Source: Phytohabitans maris (lineage in GTDB: Bacteria > Actinomycetota > Actinomycetes > Mycobacteriales > Micromonosporaceae). From it: a stretch of DNA of 64,000 nucleotides. The stretch spans positions 1-64,000 of the forward strand of contig NZ_JAVHUY010000040.1 of assembly GCF_031085175.1 (NCBI RefSeq). Reading direction: 5' to 3'. The notes beneath the pieces were generated by a model. It had not been told where the DNA came from and did no database searches. It saw only the letters and a list, made by a program, of their open reading frames with translations. Each line of letters starts with the position of its first letter. Position 1 is the stretch's first letter. Shown piece after piece: positions 38,782 to 47,543 of the stretch. The translations under genes and the position numbers were made by a program.

Positions 38782-39762
38782 TCAAGCGTGGCCGCGGAAG
38801 GTGCGCCGGTAGGCGGTCGGCGGGACCCCGATGGACGCCTGGAACCGCTGGCGGAGCGCGGCCGCGGTGCCGAAGCCGGACCGCCGGGCGACCCGGTCGA
38901 CGCCGAGGTCGGTGGTCTCCAGCAGCAGCCGGGCCCGGTCGACGCGCTGCTGGAGCAGCCACCTCGCCGGGCTGGCGCCGGTCTCCTCCCGGAAGCGCCG
39001 GGTGAACGTGCGCACGCTCATCCGCGCGTGCCCGGCCAGCGCCCGCAGCGTGAGCGGCTGGTCGAGCCGGGCCAGGGCCCACTCGCGGGTGGGTGCGGTG
39101 CCGGTCGCGCCGACCTCGGGGACCGGGTGCTCGGTGTACTGCGCCTGGCCGCCCTCCCGCCACGGCGGCACCACGCACCGGCGGGCGGCCCGGTTGGCCA
39201 CCTCGGCGCCGTGGTCGCGGCGGATGACGTGCAGGCACAGGTCGATGCCGGCGGCCACCCCGGCCGACGTGAGGATCTCGCCGTCGTCGATGAAGAGCAC
39301 GTCGGGGTCGAGCTTGACCTTCGGGTACAGCGCGCGGAACGCGCCGGCGTGCGCCCAGTGGGTCGCTGCCGGGCGGTCGTCGAGCAGGCCGGCGGCGGCG
39401 AGCACGAACGCGCCGGTGCAGATCGACACGATCCGGGCGCCCCGGCCGTGCGCGGCCCGCAGCGCCTCGCCGACCGCGGGGTCGACCGTGCCCTCGGTGA
39501 GCGGGGCGCCGCCGTGTATCCCGGGCACGACCACCGTGTCGGCCGTCCGGGTGAGCTCCAGGCCGTGGTCGGGCAGGACGTGGAACCGGGCCGCGCTGCG
39601 CACCGGGCTGCCGGTGGGGGTGCAGACGTCCACCGCGTACCGCCGGTGGCCCAGGGCGTCGCGGGCGGCGCCGAGCACCTGGGACGGGGTGCCGAGGTCG
39701 AGGCCGACGACCTGCTCGAGGGCGAGGACGGCGACGCGGTGGGCGTTTTCGGCGATGGGCAC
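38782..39762 (-). CDS. GlxA-type transcriptional regulator (DJ-1/PfpI + AraC HTH)
   Basis: A 326-residue regulator. Residues ~10-180 are a DJ-1/PfpI-like sensor domain with the ICTGAFVLAAAGLL nucleophile-elbow region, and ~220-320 an AraC pair of helix-turn-helix motifs (LTLRALAGHARMSVRTFTRRFREETG, GVDRVARRSGFGTAAALRQRF). ATG 39762 gives the full family length. It is divergent from the MFS gene across 84 bases, which is a probable target. Confidence 0.9.
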   Translation of the reverse strand: MPIAENAHRVAVLALEQVVGLDLGTPSQVLGAARDALGHRRYAVDVCTPTGSPVRSAARFHVLPDHGLELTRTADTVVVPGIHGGAPLTEGTVDPAVGEALRAAHGRGARIVSICTGAFVLAAAGLLDDRPAATHWAHAGAFRALYPKVKLDPDVLFIDDGEILTSAGVAAGIDLCLHVIRRDHGAEVANRAARRCVVPPWREGGQAQYTEHPVPEVGATGTAPTREWALARLDQPLTLRALAGHARMSVRTFTRRFREETGASPARWLLQQRVDRARLLLETTDLGVDRVARRSGFGTAAALRQRFQASIGVPPTAYRRTFRGHA

Positions 39763-39846
39763 GCGCCCGAGTATATGGCTCGATTATTGCGGATGATGGC
39801 TCGCGGGCCACTCGCGTCCGGTACCCCCTTGATCGAAACTCGGACG

Positions 39847-41157
39847 GTGACCCGTCGCCCGCACCCCGCCTGGCTCGTCGCCGCCGTCGCCTTCGTGGCG
39901 CTGGTCGGCGCCGCCGGCTTCCGCGCCACCCCCGCCGTGATGCTGCACCCGCTGCACGAGGAGTTCCGCTGGCCGCTCGCCACGATCTCCGCGGCCGTCT
40001 CCGTCAACCTGATCCTGTTCGGGCTCACCGCCCCGTTCGCGGCCGCCCTGATGGAGAAGTTCGGCATGCGCCGGGTGGTGAGCGGCGCGCTCCTGCTGGT
40101 GGCCGCGGGCAGCGGGCTCACCGTGTTCATGAACGCCAGCTGGCAGCTCATCCTCTGCTGGGGCGTGCTGGTCGGCCTCGGCACCGGCTCGATGGCGCTC
40201 GCCTTCGTGGCGACGGTCACCGGCCGCTGGTTCGTGAAGCGGCGCGGGCTGGTGACCGGCGTGCTGACCGCCGGCGGCGCGGCCGGGCAGCTGGTCTTCC
40301 TGCCGCTGCTGGCCACCGTCGTCGAGGCGAACGGGTGGCGCACCGCCGCGCTGATCGTGTCCGGCTCCGCGCTCGCCGTCGTACCCCTGGTGGTGTGGCG
40401 GCTGCGCGACCGCCCCGCGGACCTGGGCGTGCGCGCGTACGGCGCGCCGGCGGACGAGGCGCCACCGCCGCCGCTGGCCGGCGGGGCCGCGGCGCGAGCC
40501 GTGGGCGCGCTGCGGGCGGCGGCCCGGACCCGGGCGTTCTGGCTGCTCGCCGGCGGGTTCGCGATCTGCGGGGCGACCACGAACGGGCTGGTCGGCACGC
40601 ACTTCATCCCGGCCGCGCACGACCACGGCATGGCCGAGACCACGGCGGCGAGCCTGCTCGCGCTGGTCGGGCTCTTCGACATCGCCGGCACGATCGCCTC
40701 CGGCTGGCTCACCGACCGGGTGGACGGCCGGGTGCTGCTCGGCGCCTACTACGCGCTGCGCGGCGGCTCGCTGCTCGTGCTCCCCACGCTCTTCGCCGAG
40801 ACGGCCGGCCCGAGCATGCTGGTGTTCATCGTCTTCTACGGCCTGGACTGGGTGGCCACGGTGCCGCCGACGGTCGCGCTGTGCCGCGAGTACTTCGGCG
40901 CCAGCGGCCCGGTCGTCTTCGGCTGGGTCTTCGCCTCCCACCAGGTGGGCGCGGCGGTCGCGGCCACCGGCGCCGGCCTGGTCCGCGACCAGCTCGGCAC
41001 GTACGCGCTCGCCTGGTACGTCGCCGGTGGCCTCTCGGTCGGCGCGGCGGTGCTGTCGCTGCTGCTGCGCCGCGGCGGCCGGGTGGCACCGGTGGTGATC
41101 GAGCCGCCCGCCGCGAAGGTCCCGGTCGGCTGGCGGCTGCGCCCCGCCGAGGAGTAG
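39847..41157 (+). CDS. MFS transporter (OFA/monocarboxylate-type)
   Basis: About 436 residues with 12 transmembrane helices. The loop 2-3 motif is MEKFGMRRVVSG and helix 4 carries VGLGTGSMALAFVATVTGRWF, as in oxalate/formate or monocarboxylate-type MFS carriers. GTG 39847 (TRRPHPAWLV) is preferred, but ATG 39775 or codons between are possible; a much longer in-frame extension upstream is only an open shadow. It is divergent from the GlxA-type regulator, which may control it. Substrate unknown. Confidence 0.82.
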   Translation: MTRRPHPAWLVAAVAFVALVGAAGFRATPAVMLHPLHEEFRWPLATISAAVSVNLILFGLTAPFAAALMEKFGMRRVVSGALLLVAAGSGLTVFMNASWQLILCWGVLVGLGTGSMALAFVATVTGRWFVKRRGLVTGVLTAGGAAGQLVFLPLLATVVEANGWRTAALIVSGSALAVVPLVVWRLRDRPADLGVRAYGAPADEAPPPPLAGGAAARAVGALRAAARTRAFWLLAGGFAICGATTNGLVGTHFIPAAHDHGMAETTAASLLALVGLFDIAGTIASGWLTDRVDGRVLLGAYYALRGGSLLVLPTLFAETAGPSMLVFIVFYGLDWVATVPPTVALCREYFGASGPVVFGWVFASHQVGAAVAATGAGLVRDQLGTYALAWYVAGGLSVGAAVLSLLLRRGGRVAPVVIEPPAAKVPVGWRLRPAEE

Positions 41158-41220
41158 CCCGCCGCCGTCCCGCTCGTGACGTGCCAGGATGGGGGCTTCG
41201 AACGACAGGGGGACCCCGCG

Positions 41221-41754
41221 ATGTCGCTGCGGCACGGGCTGCTCGGGCTGCTCGCCGAGGGGCCGGCCAGCGGCTACGACCTGGCCCGGCGTTTCCAGGA
41301 GATGCTCGGCGCGATCTATCCCGCGCAGCATCCGAAGATCTACGCGGAGCTGGGGCGGCTCAGCGCCGACGGGCTGATCGCGGTGGAGAGCGAGGGGCCG
41401 CGGCGGCGCAAGGCGTACCGGATCACCGGCGCCGGCCTGGTCGAGATCAGGGCCTGGCTCGCGGAGAGCGAGGTCGACCACACCGTGCGCCTGCAGCCGC
41501 TGCTGCGGTCGGTCTTCTTCTGGCTGATGGACCCCGACGACCTGCGCCGCCACCTCGCCGACGAGCAGCGGTTCTACGCCGAGCAGGCGGCCCGGTACGA
41601 GGCGTACGCGGCGGCCAAGGACCGCGGCGACTACGGCGACAGCCCGCGGACCCAGTCGCTGCGGGTGACAACCGAGGCGGCGGTACGGCTGTACCGGGCG
41701 CTCGCCGACTGGGCCGAGTGGGCGCGGAGCGTGCCACCCGCACGCGGTGATTGA
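41221..41754 (+). CDS. PadR-family transcriptional regulator
   Basis: A 177-residue winged-helix regulator. It opens with the N-terminal PadR motif (LRHGLLGLLAEGPASGYDLARRF), then HPKIYAELGRLSADGLI and the wing GPRRRKAYRITGAG. The C-terminal half is a long helical dimerisation domain. ATG 41221 with AGGGGG upstream. Its stop lies inside the -35 region of the sulfite oxidase promoter, so it may regulate that gene; PadR proteins generally repress and release on phenolic or drug ligands. Confidence 0.88.
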   Translation: MSLRHGLLGLLAEGPASGYDLARRFQEMLGAIYPAQHPKIYAELGRLSADGLIAVESEGPRRRKAYRITGAGLVEIRAWLAESEVDHTVRLQPLLRSVFFWLMDPDDLRRHLADEQRFYAEQAARYEAYAAAKDRGDYGDSPRTQSLRVTTEAAVRLYRALADWAEWARSVPPARGD

Positions 41755-41780
41755 TTCCTACTAAATCTATAGAGTATCGT
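41751..41780 (+). promoter_or_regulatory. Promoter and palindrome before the sulfite oxidase gene
   Basis: TTGATT (41751-41756), 18-base spacer, TATCGT (41775-41780), then 8 bases to ATG 41789: a leaderless-type promoter. The spacer holds the palindrome TCTATAGA (41766-41773), in an AT-rich patch that stands out locally; a possible operator for the adjacent PadR protein. Confidence 0.6.
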
Positions 41781-41788
41781 CCTGCATT

Positions 41789-43015
41789 ATGGACGAGGCT
41801 CAGTACGACCGGACCCGCCTGGGACAGTTCCTGGCGGGGGAGGCGCGCGCGGACGGGTTCTCCCGGCGGAGCCTGATGCGCCTCTCGGCCGGCGTCGGGC
41901 TGGGCGTGGCGGCGGGCGCGGCGGTCGGCGGCAGCGTGCCCGCGCAAGCCGCGGACCCGCCGATCCTCAAGCCGCTCCCGCCGGAGCTGTTCACCGTCTT
42001 CGGCACCAACGCGGAGACCAAGTGGGAGGCGCTGCGCGGCACCGGCCACCTCGTACCCGTGGATCGTTTCTTCGTGCGCAACCACACGCTGACGCCGCGG
42101 ATCGACGCGGACGCCTGGCGGTTGCGGATCTCCGGCAGCGGGCTGCGCGGCGGCCCGGTCGAGCTCACCTACCGCGAGCTTCGCCACCTGCCCGCCGACA
42201 CGGTCACCGCGGCGGTCGAGTGCGCCGGCAACGGGCGCGGCTTCTTCACCAGCCAGCAGGGACAGGCCGTCTCGGGCACCGCGTGGAAGCTCGGCGCGGT
42301 CGGCGTCGCGCGGTGGAAGGGCGTGCGACTCTCCACGGTGCTCAAACGCGCCGGCCTGAGCCGCGCGGCGGTCGACGTGCAGCCGGTCGGCCTCGACCCG
42401 AACTTCGTCAGCGGCGGCGTCGACCTCGGCCCGGTGCGCCGCCCGCTGCCGGTCGGCAAGGCGCTGCACGACGTGCTGCTCGCGTACGAGATGAACGGCG
42501 CGCCCCTCCCGCCCGACCACGGCTTCCCGGTGCGCGTTGTGGTGCCGGGCTGGATCGGCATCGCGTCGATCAAGTGGCTGGACGAGCTGGAGGTCTCCGC
42601 CGAGCCGCTCTTCTCCCCGTGGAACACGCAGTTCTACCGCCTCTTCGGCCCCACCTACCCGGCGGACGGCGAGCTGGTCGGGCGGCAGACCGTGAAGAGC
42701 GCGTTCGAGCTGGCCTGGGAGGCGACGCTCCCGGCCGGCCGCCAGGTGCTCACCGGCCGCTCGTGGTCGGGCAACGGGCGGATCCGCCGGGTCGAGGTGA
42801 GCACGGACGGGCGCACCTGGCGCCCGGCCCGCCCCACCGGCCCCGGGGCGGCCTGGCAGCGCTGGGAGTACCCGTGGCACCCGGCTCCCGGCGCGTACAC
42901 GCTGCGTGCGCGCGCCACCGACGTGACCGGGGTGACCCAGCCGGAGACGGTGCCGCACAACACGCTGGGTTACCTGTTCGGCGCGATCGTCCGGCACCCC
43001 GTGACCGTCGTCTAG
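41789..43015 (+). CDS. Tat-exported molybdopterin sulfite oxidase-type enzyme
   Basis: Periplasm-side/extracellular molybdoenzyme of 408 residues. The N-terminal Tat signal is SRRSLMRLSAGVG... ending VPAQAA. The Mo-binding domain has the coordinating Cys145 in VECAGNGRGFF, VRNHTLTP, and the dimerisation domain follows (SWSGNGRIRRVEVSTDGRTW, TLGYLFGAIVRHPV). There is no haem domain, so electrons go to a separate cytochrome or acceptor not seen here. The physiological substrate may be sulfite or another oxyanion. Confidence 0.9.
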   Translation: MDEAQYDRTRLGQFLAGEARADGFSRRSLMRLSAGVGLGVAAGAAVGGSVPAQAADPPILKPLPPELFTVFGTNAETKWEALRGTGHLVPVDRFFVRNHTLTPRIDADAWRLRISGSGLRGGPVELTYRELRHLPADTVTAAVECAGNGRGFFTSQQGQAVSGTAWKLGAVGVARWKGVRLSTVLKRAGLSRAAVDVQPVGLDPNFVSGGVDLGPVRRPLPVGKALHDVLLAYEMNGAPLPPDHGFPVRVVVPGWIGIASIKWLDELEVSAEPLFSPWNTQFYRLFGPTYPADGELVGRQTVKSAFELAWEATLPAGRQVLTGRSWSGNGRIRRVEVSTDGRTWRPARPTGPGAAWQRWEYPWHPAPGAYTLRARATDVTGVTQPETVPHNTLGYLFGAIVRHPVTVV

Positions 43016-43283
43016 CGACCTTTCGGAGTCGGGGCGCGGCTCGTCCCGGGGTTTCCACCGACGGGATGTGCCCCGGTCCGCCCCAGCTGTGGACCGCATG
43101 CTCCCGCGGGCATCGCTCCGGCCGGCGGCTCGCTGGCGCTCGCCGACTTCCCCGGCCTCCGCTTCCGGCTCCGCGGGGCAAGCCCACTCCGGCTCCCGGC
43201 AGGGCCGGGGTGAGATCGCGAACCGCGGAGGGTGAGGTCCGGACCACGACGGACAGAGATGCGGTAGCACGGGTCCTCTTTCG
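43016..43283. other. Intergenic, convergent genes, no gene seen
   Basis: 268 bases between the stops of the sulfite oxidase and MFS genes. It contains short GCTCGCTGGCGCTCGC-like and CCGGCTCC-type repeats but no reading frame with recognisable content, no perfect long hairpin and no clear terminator. Confidence 0.5.
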
Positions 43284-44534
43284 TTACGGCACCTCGACGG
43301 CGAGGCGTTCGGGGCGGGCCTGCCGGATCGGGGTGAGGGTGCCGACCACCGCCACCAGCAGGCAGGCGACACCGGACAGCAGCGTGGTGGTCGGCACGCC
43401 GTAGGTGGCCGCCGACGCGGTCAGCACGGTCGCGCCGACCGGGCCGAGCGCCGAGTGGATCGTCCAGAACGACGACGTCACCCGCCCCAACAGGTGGTCC
43501 GGGGTCACCTCCTGGCGCAGCGACATCGAGCAGATGCCGGCCACGCCGATGCCGAACACGACCGTGGTGGCGAGCGCGGCCACCACCGGGACGCTGCGGG
43601 TCATGCCGATGCCGGCGATGGCGAGGCCGCAGAGCGCGTACGACCCGATCCAGCAGGCCCCGAAGCCCCACGAGCGGCGGGCCGGCGCCACCACGAACGC
43701 GGCGATGATCGTGCCGACCGCGGCCGTGGCCAGCACGTACCCGACGGTGGTGTCCGGCCGCCGCAGCTCGTGCCCCACGTAGTAGACGATGATGTCGGTC
43801 AGCCCCAGCGTCAGGAACGTCAGGAACCACAGCAGCATGGTCAGCGCCCGCAGCACCGGGTGCCGCCACAGGAAGCGCACGCCGACCACGAGGTCGCGCC
43901 ACGACATCTCCTCCGGCCGCCGCGGGTCGCCGACCGGCGTGCGTACGCGCAGCCGCACGAAGCAGAGCCCGACCGCGGAGACCGCGAACGTGACCGCGTC
44001 GACGGCGATCGCGGCGGTCGGCCCGTACAGCCCGGAGAGGATGCCGGCGAGCACCGGCCCGCCCACGGCGGCCGCCGCGTAGGTGGCGGAGAGGCGGGCG
44101 TTCGCCTCGGTGATCCGCTCCGGGTCGACGAGGTTGGGGAGCGTCGCCACGTAGGTGACCCGGAAGATCATCGCGAACGCGGCGCCGAGCGGGACGACCA
44201 CGTACAGGAGCCAGATCTGCGGCGAGACGATCCAGACGATCGGGATCAGCGCGTACAGGACGGCGCGCGACACGTCGCAGACGATCAGCAGCAGCCGCCG
44301 GTCGATCCGGTCGGCGAGCGCGCCGGCGAACACCCCGGTGAGGATCGTCGACACACCGGCGAGGCCGGTGAGCAGACCCATCTGCGACACCGATCCGGTG
44401 CCGCGGAGCACAAGGAGAGGAATGGCCACATAGGAGAACGAGTCGCCCGCGACGGACAGCGTCTGCACCACCCAGAACAGCGTGAAGTCGCGATCTCGCC
44501 ACAGGGACGCGGAGACCATGGCGTATTGGATCAT
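43284..44534 (-). CDS. MFS transporter (MFS_3, drug/siderophore-exporter-like)
   Basis: 416 residues with 12 predicted helices. The opening LWRDRDFTLFWVVQTLSVAGDSF (key: RDF-LFW-S-GD-F), the A-motif-like GALADRIDRRLLL and the NARLSATYAAAAVGGPVLAG segment are typical of the EntS/MFS_3 group, which includes enterobactin and macrolide exporters. ATG 44534 or 44519 could be used. Divergent from the beta-propeller gene across 75 bases. Substrate unknown. Confidence 0.85.
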   Translation of the reverse strand: MIQYAMVSASLWRDRDFTLFWVVQTLSVAGDSFSYVAIPLLVLRGTGSVSQMGLLTGLAGVSTILTGVFAGALADRIDRRLLLIVCDVSRAVLYALIPIVWIVSPQIWLLYVVVPLGAAFAMIFRVTYVATLPNLVDPERITEANARLSATYAAAAVGGPVLAGILSGLYGPTAAIAVDAVTFAVSAVGLCFVRLRVRTPVGDPRRPEEMSWRDLVVGVRFLWRHPVLRALTMLLWFLTFLTLGLTDIIVYYVGHELRRPDTTVGYVLATAAVGTIIAAFVVAPARRSWGFGACWIGSYALCGLAIAGIGMTRSVPVVAALATTVVFGIGVAGICSMSLRQEVTPDHLLGRVTSSFWTIHSALGPVGATVLTASAATYGVPTTTLLSGVACLLVAVVGTLTPIRQARPERLAVEVP

Positions 44535-44566
44535 TCACGGCCCGTGTTCGTCAGCATCGATGGCCG

Positions 44567-44596
44567 TTAACATCCTCACATTGACGTGCGTACGGT
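44567..44596 (+). promoter_or_regulatory. Likely promoter of the secreted beta-propeller gene
   Basis: TTAACA (44567-44572), 18-base spacer and TACGGT (44591-44596); a TATGTT (44596-44601) 8 bases before the ATG is an alternative -10. AT-rich relative to the surroundings. The mRNA would be leaderless or nearly so. Confidence 0.45.
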
Positions 44597-44609
44597 ATGT
44601 TTTGCGTGT

Positions 44610-45839
44610 ATGAGAGCGATCTTCGCCGCGCTTCTTCTGGCCGTACCCCTCACCCTCGCCGCGACGCCGGCGCGGGCGGCCACCCCCTCCTCCGCTCCGG
44701 CTTCGCCGGCCCAGGTCGCCGCCCCCTCGGCCGCCCGCACGTCTCCGGCTCAGCCGGCCGCGCACCTAGCCGGTTCCGGTTTCGCTTCGCGGGCTGAGGT
44801 GGCTGTGGTTCCTTCGTGGCGGTTGGCCGGTTCCGGTTCCGCTTCGCGGGCTGAGGCGGCGGTGCTTCCTTCCTGGCGGCTCGCCGACTCCGGCTCCACC
44901 GCGCGCTTGCGGGGCCTCGACGTGGTGAGCGCGAAGGTGGCCTGGGCCAGCGGCTCGGGCGGCACCGTGCTGCGCACCGTCGACGGTGGACGCACCTGGC
45001 GGCAGGTAGGCCCGCCGGACACCGCCGACCTGCAGTTTCGCGACATCGAGGCGTTCGGGGCGGACCGCGCGGTCGCGCTCTCGATCGGCGAGGGCGAGGC
45101 CTCCCGCGTATACGCCACGAGCGACGGCGGCCGCACCTGGACCGAGACGTTCCGCAACGACGAGCCGCGCGCGTTCTACGACTGCATGGCGTTCTTCGAC
45201 CACCGGCGCGGCCTGGCCCTCTCCGACCCGGTCGACGGCCGGTACCGGATAGCGTCCACGGTGGACGGTGGTCGCACCTGGAAGGTGCTCCCGCCCGACC
45301 GCATGCCGGACGCCCTGGCCGGCGAGTTCGCGTTCGCCGCGAGTGGCACCTGCCTGGTCACCGCCGGCGCGGGTCCGTGGGCCTGGTTCGCGACCGGGGG
45401 CGGCGCCACCGCCCGGGTCTTCGCCACCTCCGACTACGGCCGCAGCTGGAAGGTCACCGACACGCCGGTACCCAGCGGCGCGTCGGCGGGCATCTACTCC
45501 CTCGCGTTCCGCGACCCCTGGCACGGCATCGCGGTCGGCGGCGACTTCGCGGCCCCGACCGCCGCGCCCGACGCCGCCGCGACCAGCCGGGACGGCGGGC
45601 GCACGTGGCGGGTCGCCCGGACCGTTCCCGGCGAGTACCGCTCCGGCGCCGCCTGGGTGCCGTGGCGGTGGAACACCGCACTGGCCGTCGGCCCGACCGG
45701 CAGCGACCTGTCCCGCGACGGCGGCCGCACCTGGACCCGCTTCGACACCGGCAGCTTCGACGCGGTCGACTGCGCGCCGGACGGCACGTGCTGGGCGTCG
45801 GGGGAGCAGGGCCGGCTGGCCCGGTTGACCCGCATGTGA
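44610..45839 (+). CDS. Secreted beta-propeller protein with Asp-box (BNR/YCF48-like) repeats
   Basis: A 409-residue exported protein. Signal peptide MRAIFAALLLAVPLTLAATPARA (cleavage about residue 23; key A-x-A). Then a low-complexity linker containing two 19-residue repeats (LAGSG.ASRAE.AV.PSWR), and from ~110 a propeller built of blades each with an Asp box: TVDGGRTWRQV, TSDGGRTWTET, TVDGGRTWKVL, TSDYGRSWKVT, SRDGGRTWRVA, SRDGGRTWTRF. Relatives are annotated oxidoreductase or photosystem II assembly-like without proof; it may bind glycans or proteins outside the cell. ATG 44610 is chosen because it begins the signal peptide. Confidence 0.85.
   Translation: MRAIFAALLLAVPLTLAATPARAATPSSAPASPAQVAAPSAARTSPAQPAAHLAGSGFASRAEVAVVPSWRLAGSGSASRAEAAVLPSWRLADSGSTARLRGLDVVSAKVAWASGSGGTVLRTVDGGRTWRQVGPPDTADLQFRDIEAFGADRAVALSIGEGEASRVYATSDGGRTWTETFRNDEPRAFYDCMAFFDHRRGLALSDPVDGRYRIASTVDGGRTWKVLPPDRMPDALAGEFAFAASGTCLVTAGAGPWAWFATGGGATARVFATSDYGRSWKVTDTPVPSGASAGIYSLAFRDPWHGIAVGGDFAAPTAAPDAAATSRDGGRTWRVARTVPGEYRSGAAWVPWRWNTALAVGPTGSDLSRDGGRTWTRFDTGSFDAVDCAPDGTCWASGEQGRLARLTRM
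44766..44879 (+). repeat. 57-bp tandem repeat in the linker of the beta-propeller gene
   Basis: Two 57-bp units (44766-44822 and 44823-44879), encoding LAGSGFASRAEVAVVPSWR and LAGSGSASRAEAAVLPSWR, with a partial third (LADSGSTAR). The period keeps frame. Confidence 0.92.
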
Positions 45840-45869
45840 CCTGGCCCGCTGCCTCTCGGCGGTGGCCCC

Positions 45870-46262
45870 TTGCGGCGGCTTGGTGTGACCTTCTTGAGGC
45901 TGCCCTGCTGCGGCTTTGGACGGCTCTGGCTGCGGCTTTCTCGGGTGGCTCTGCTGTGCGGGCTTTTGGGTAGCCCCGCTGCGGGCTTCGGGCGGCCATG
46001 CTGCGCGCTTGGTGGCCCTTGGGTGGCCCTGCTGCGGGCTTTGGGCGGCCTGGGTGGCCCTGCTCGGCCTTCGGGCGGCTCTGCTGGGGCTTGGGTGGCC
46101 CTGCTTGGGGGGTGGGCCCTGCCGGGTTTTGGGGGTGGCCCTGCTGGCTTTGGGGTGGCCTTGGGCGGCCCTGCTGGGCTTTGGGTGGTCCTGCCGGGCT
46201 TTGGGTGGCTTTCGGGGCGGCCCGGGTCGGGCCGCCCCGCGCTCTCGCGGCCGGGGTCTTGA
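45870..46262. repeat. Degenerate 20-22 bp minisatellite between convergent genes
   Basis: The 443-base gap between the propeller and redoxin genes is almost entirely made of variants of GGGTGGCCCTGCTGGGCTTT, with unit lengths from about 20 to 22. The strand bias is extreme (G+T-rich on plus). No gene is supported; open frames here are low-complexity shadows. Confidence 0.85.
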
Positions 46263-46282
46263 AGCCGATCGGCGAAAGGTCG

Positions 46283-46861
46283 CTACAGGAAGCTGACCGG
46301 CGGCGGCTCGTTGCCCGGGCGCCACTTGATCCCGCAGCCGAGGCTCGGCACGTGCGGCTCGGGCACGGCCTCGCCGCGCAGGGCGGCGTCGGCGGCGGTG
46401 CGGAGCAGGTCGCCGGTCACCGGCACGTCGTTCTTGGGGCGGGCCTCGTCGAACGCGCCCCGGTAGACCAGCCGGCGCTGCGCGTCGTAGAGGAAGAAGT
46501 CGGGGGTGCAGGCGGCGCTGTAGGCCTTGGCCACGTCCTGGGAGCTGTCCACCAGGTACGGGAAGGTGAACCCGGCCCGCTCCACCTGCGCGGCCAGCCC
46601 GGGCACGTCGTCGTCCGGGTAGTTCTCCACGTCGTTGCTGCAGATGCCGATCGCGGCGAGCCCCTTACCCGCGTACTCCGCGGCGAACGCGCCGAGCGCC
46701 GACTCGACGTGGCGCACGTACGGGCAGTGGTTGCTGAGGAAGACGACAAGCAGAGCCGGCGCGGACACGTCGGCGAGCTTCACCTCCGGACCGGCCACCG
46801 AGGGCAGTGCGAAGTCCGGCGCGGGCGTGCCCAACGGCACGAGAAACGACGAAACGGCCAT
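46283..46861 (-). CDS. Thioredoxin-fold redoxin (AhpC/TSA-like)
   Basis: A 192-residue thioredoxin-fold protein of the group with NHCPYVRH in place of CxxC: a single cysteine at the redox site. PAPDFALP near the start, then LLVVFLSNHCPYV, ICSNDVENYPDDD and TPDFFLYDAQRRLVYRGAFD. Cytosolic. Probably a peroxiredoxin-like or resA-like reductase; partner unknown. It converges on the propeller gene across a minisatellite. Confidence 0.87.
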   Translation of the reverse strand: MAVSSFLVPLGTPAPDFALPSVAGPEVKLADVSAPALLVVFLSNHCPYVRHVESALGAFAAEYAGKGLAAIGICSNDVENYPDDDVPGLAAQVERAGFTFPYLVDSSQDVAKAYSAACTPDFFLYDAQRRLVYRGAFDEARPKNDVPVTGDLLRTAADAALRGEAVPEPHVPSLGCGIKWRPGNEPPPVSFL

Positions 46862-47009
46862 GGACCGAGCCTAGTCCGCGCCCGAACGCCCCGAGCGGCC
46901 GGACGAGCGACGTCCCGCACGCCAGGACGCCCCACCGGCCCGTGGCCTCGGCCTCGCCTGGCCTCTCGCTTCGACCTCACCCTTTCACCTCAACCTTGCC
47001 CCTGCCTTC

Positions 47010-47144
47010 GGCCTCGCCCCCTTCGGCCTCGCCCCCTTCGGCCTCGCCCCCTTCGGCCTCGCCCCCTTCGGCCTCGCCCCCTTCGGCCTCGCCCCCTTCG
47101 GCCTCGCCCCCTTCGGCCTCGCCCCCTTCGGCCTCGCCCCCTTC
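47010..47144. repeat. Nine perfect 15-bp tandem units
   Basis: Exactly nine identical copies of GGCCTCGCCCCCTTC (135 bp), flanked by degenerate relatives on both sides (46930-47009 and 47145-47195). Identity across all units indicates a recent expansion or strong homogenisation. Located in the 682-base gap upstream of the redoxin gene and downstream of the response regulator gene; not part of a credible gene. Confidence 0.97.
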
Positions 47145-47543
47145 GGCCTTGACCTCGCTCCGGGCTTTCGGCCTTGACCTCGCTGCGTGCCTTTGGCGTC
47201 TGGAGGCCGAGCCCGCGGGCCAGCTCCGATCGACGGCTTCGCCCGCGAGGCCCCGGACCGCCCGGTCTCAGAGCCGTGCTGGCCCTGGACCGCACATGGT
47301 GAAGCCGCGCGGGAGCAGCGGTCCGTCCAGGTAACGCGTCCGGCCGCCGTCCCGGTTGCGCCTGGCGCTCCGGCTCGGCCGGCATGCCTGGCCTGCGGGG
47401 CGTCGGGCCTGGCTGTGGGGCTTCGGGCTTGGCTTGTGGGCGTCGGGCATGGGTTGGGCGGCGTTGGATGTCTGGCCTGCGTGGCATTCGGGGCCCGGCT
47501 CGATCTGTGGGGCGGCGGTGCCGGTTGCCGGGCGTGCGGCGCG
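47145..47543. other. Gene-free stretch with degenerate repeats
   Basis: No supported gene. 47360-47500 consists of ~20-bp variants of GGGGCTTCGGGCTTGGCTTG. A short open frame ending near 47268 on the minus strand has no family signature. The region separates the divergently placed redoxin and response-regulator 3' sides. Confidence 0.5.

Noticed and set aside
36919-39846. Long in-frame upstream extension of the MFS gene (to 1412 residues)
   Set aside because: The extension is antisense to the solute-binding protein and GlxA-type regulator genes and has no domain; the transporter begins near 39847.
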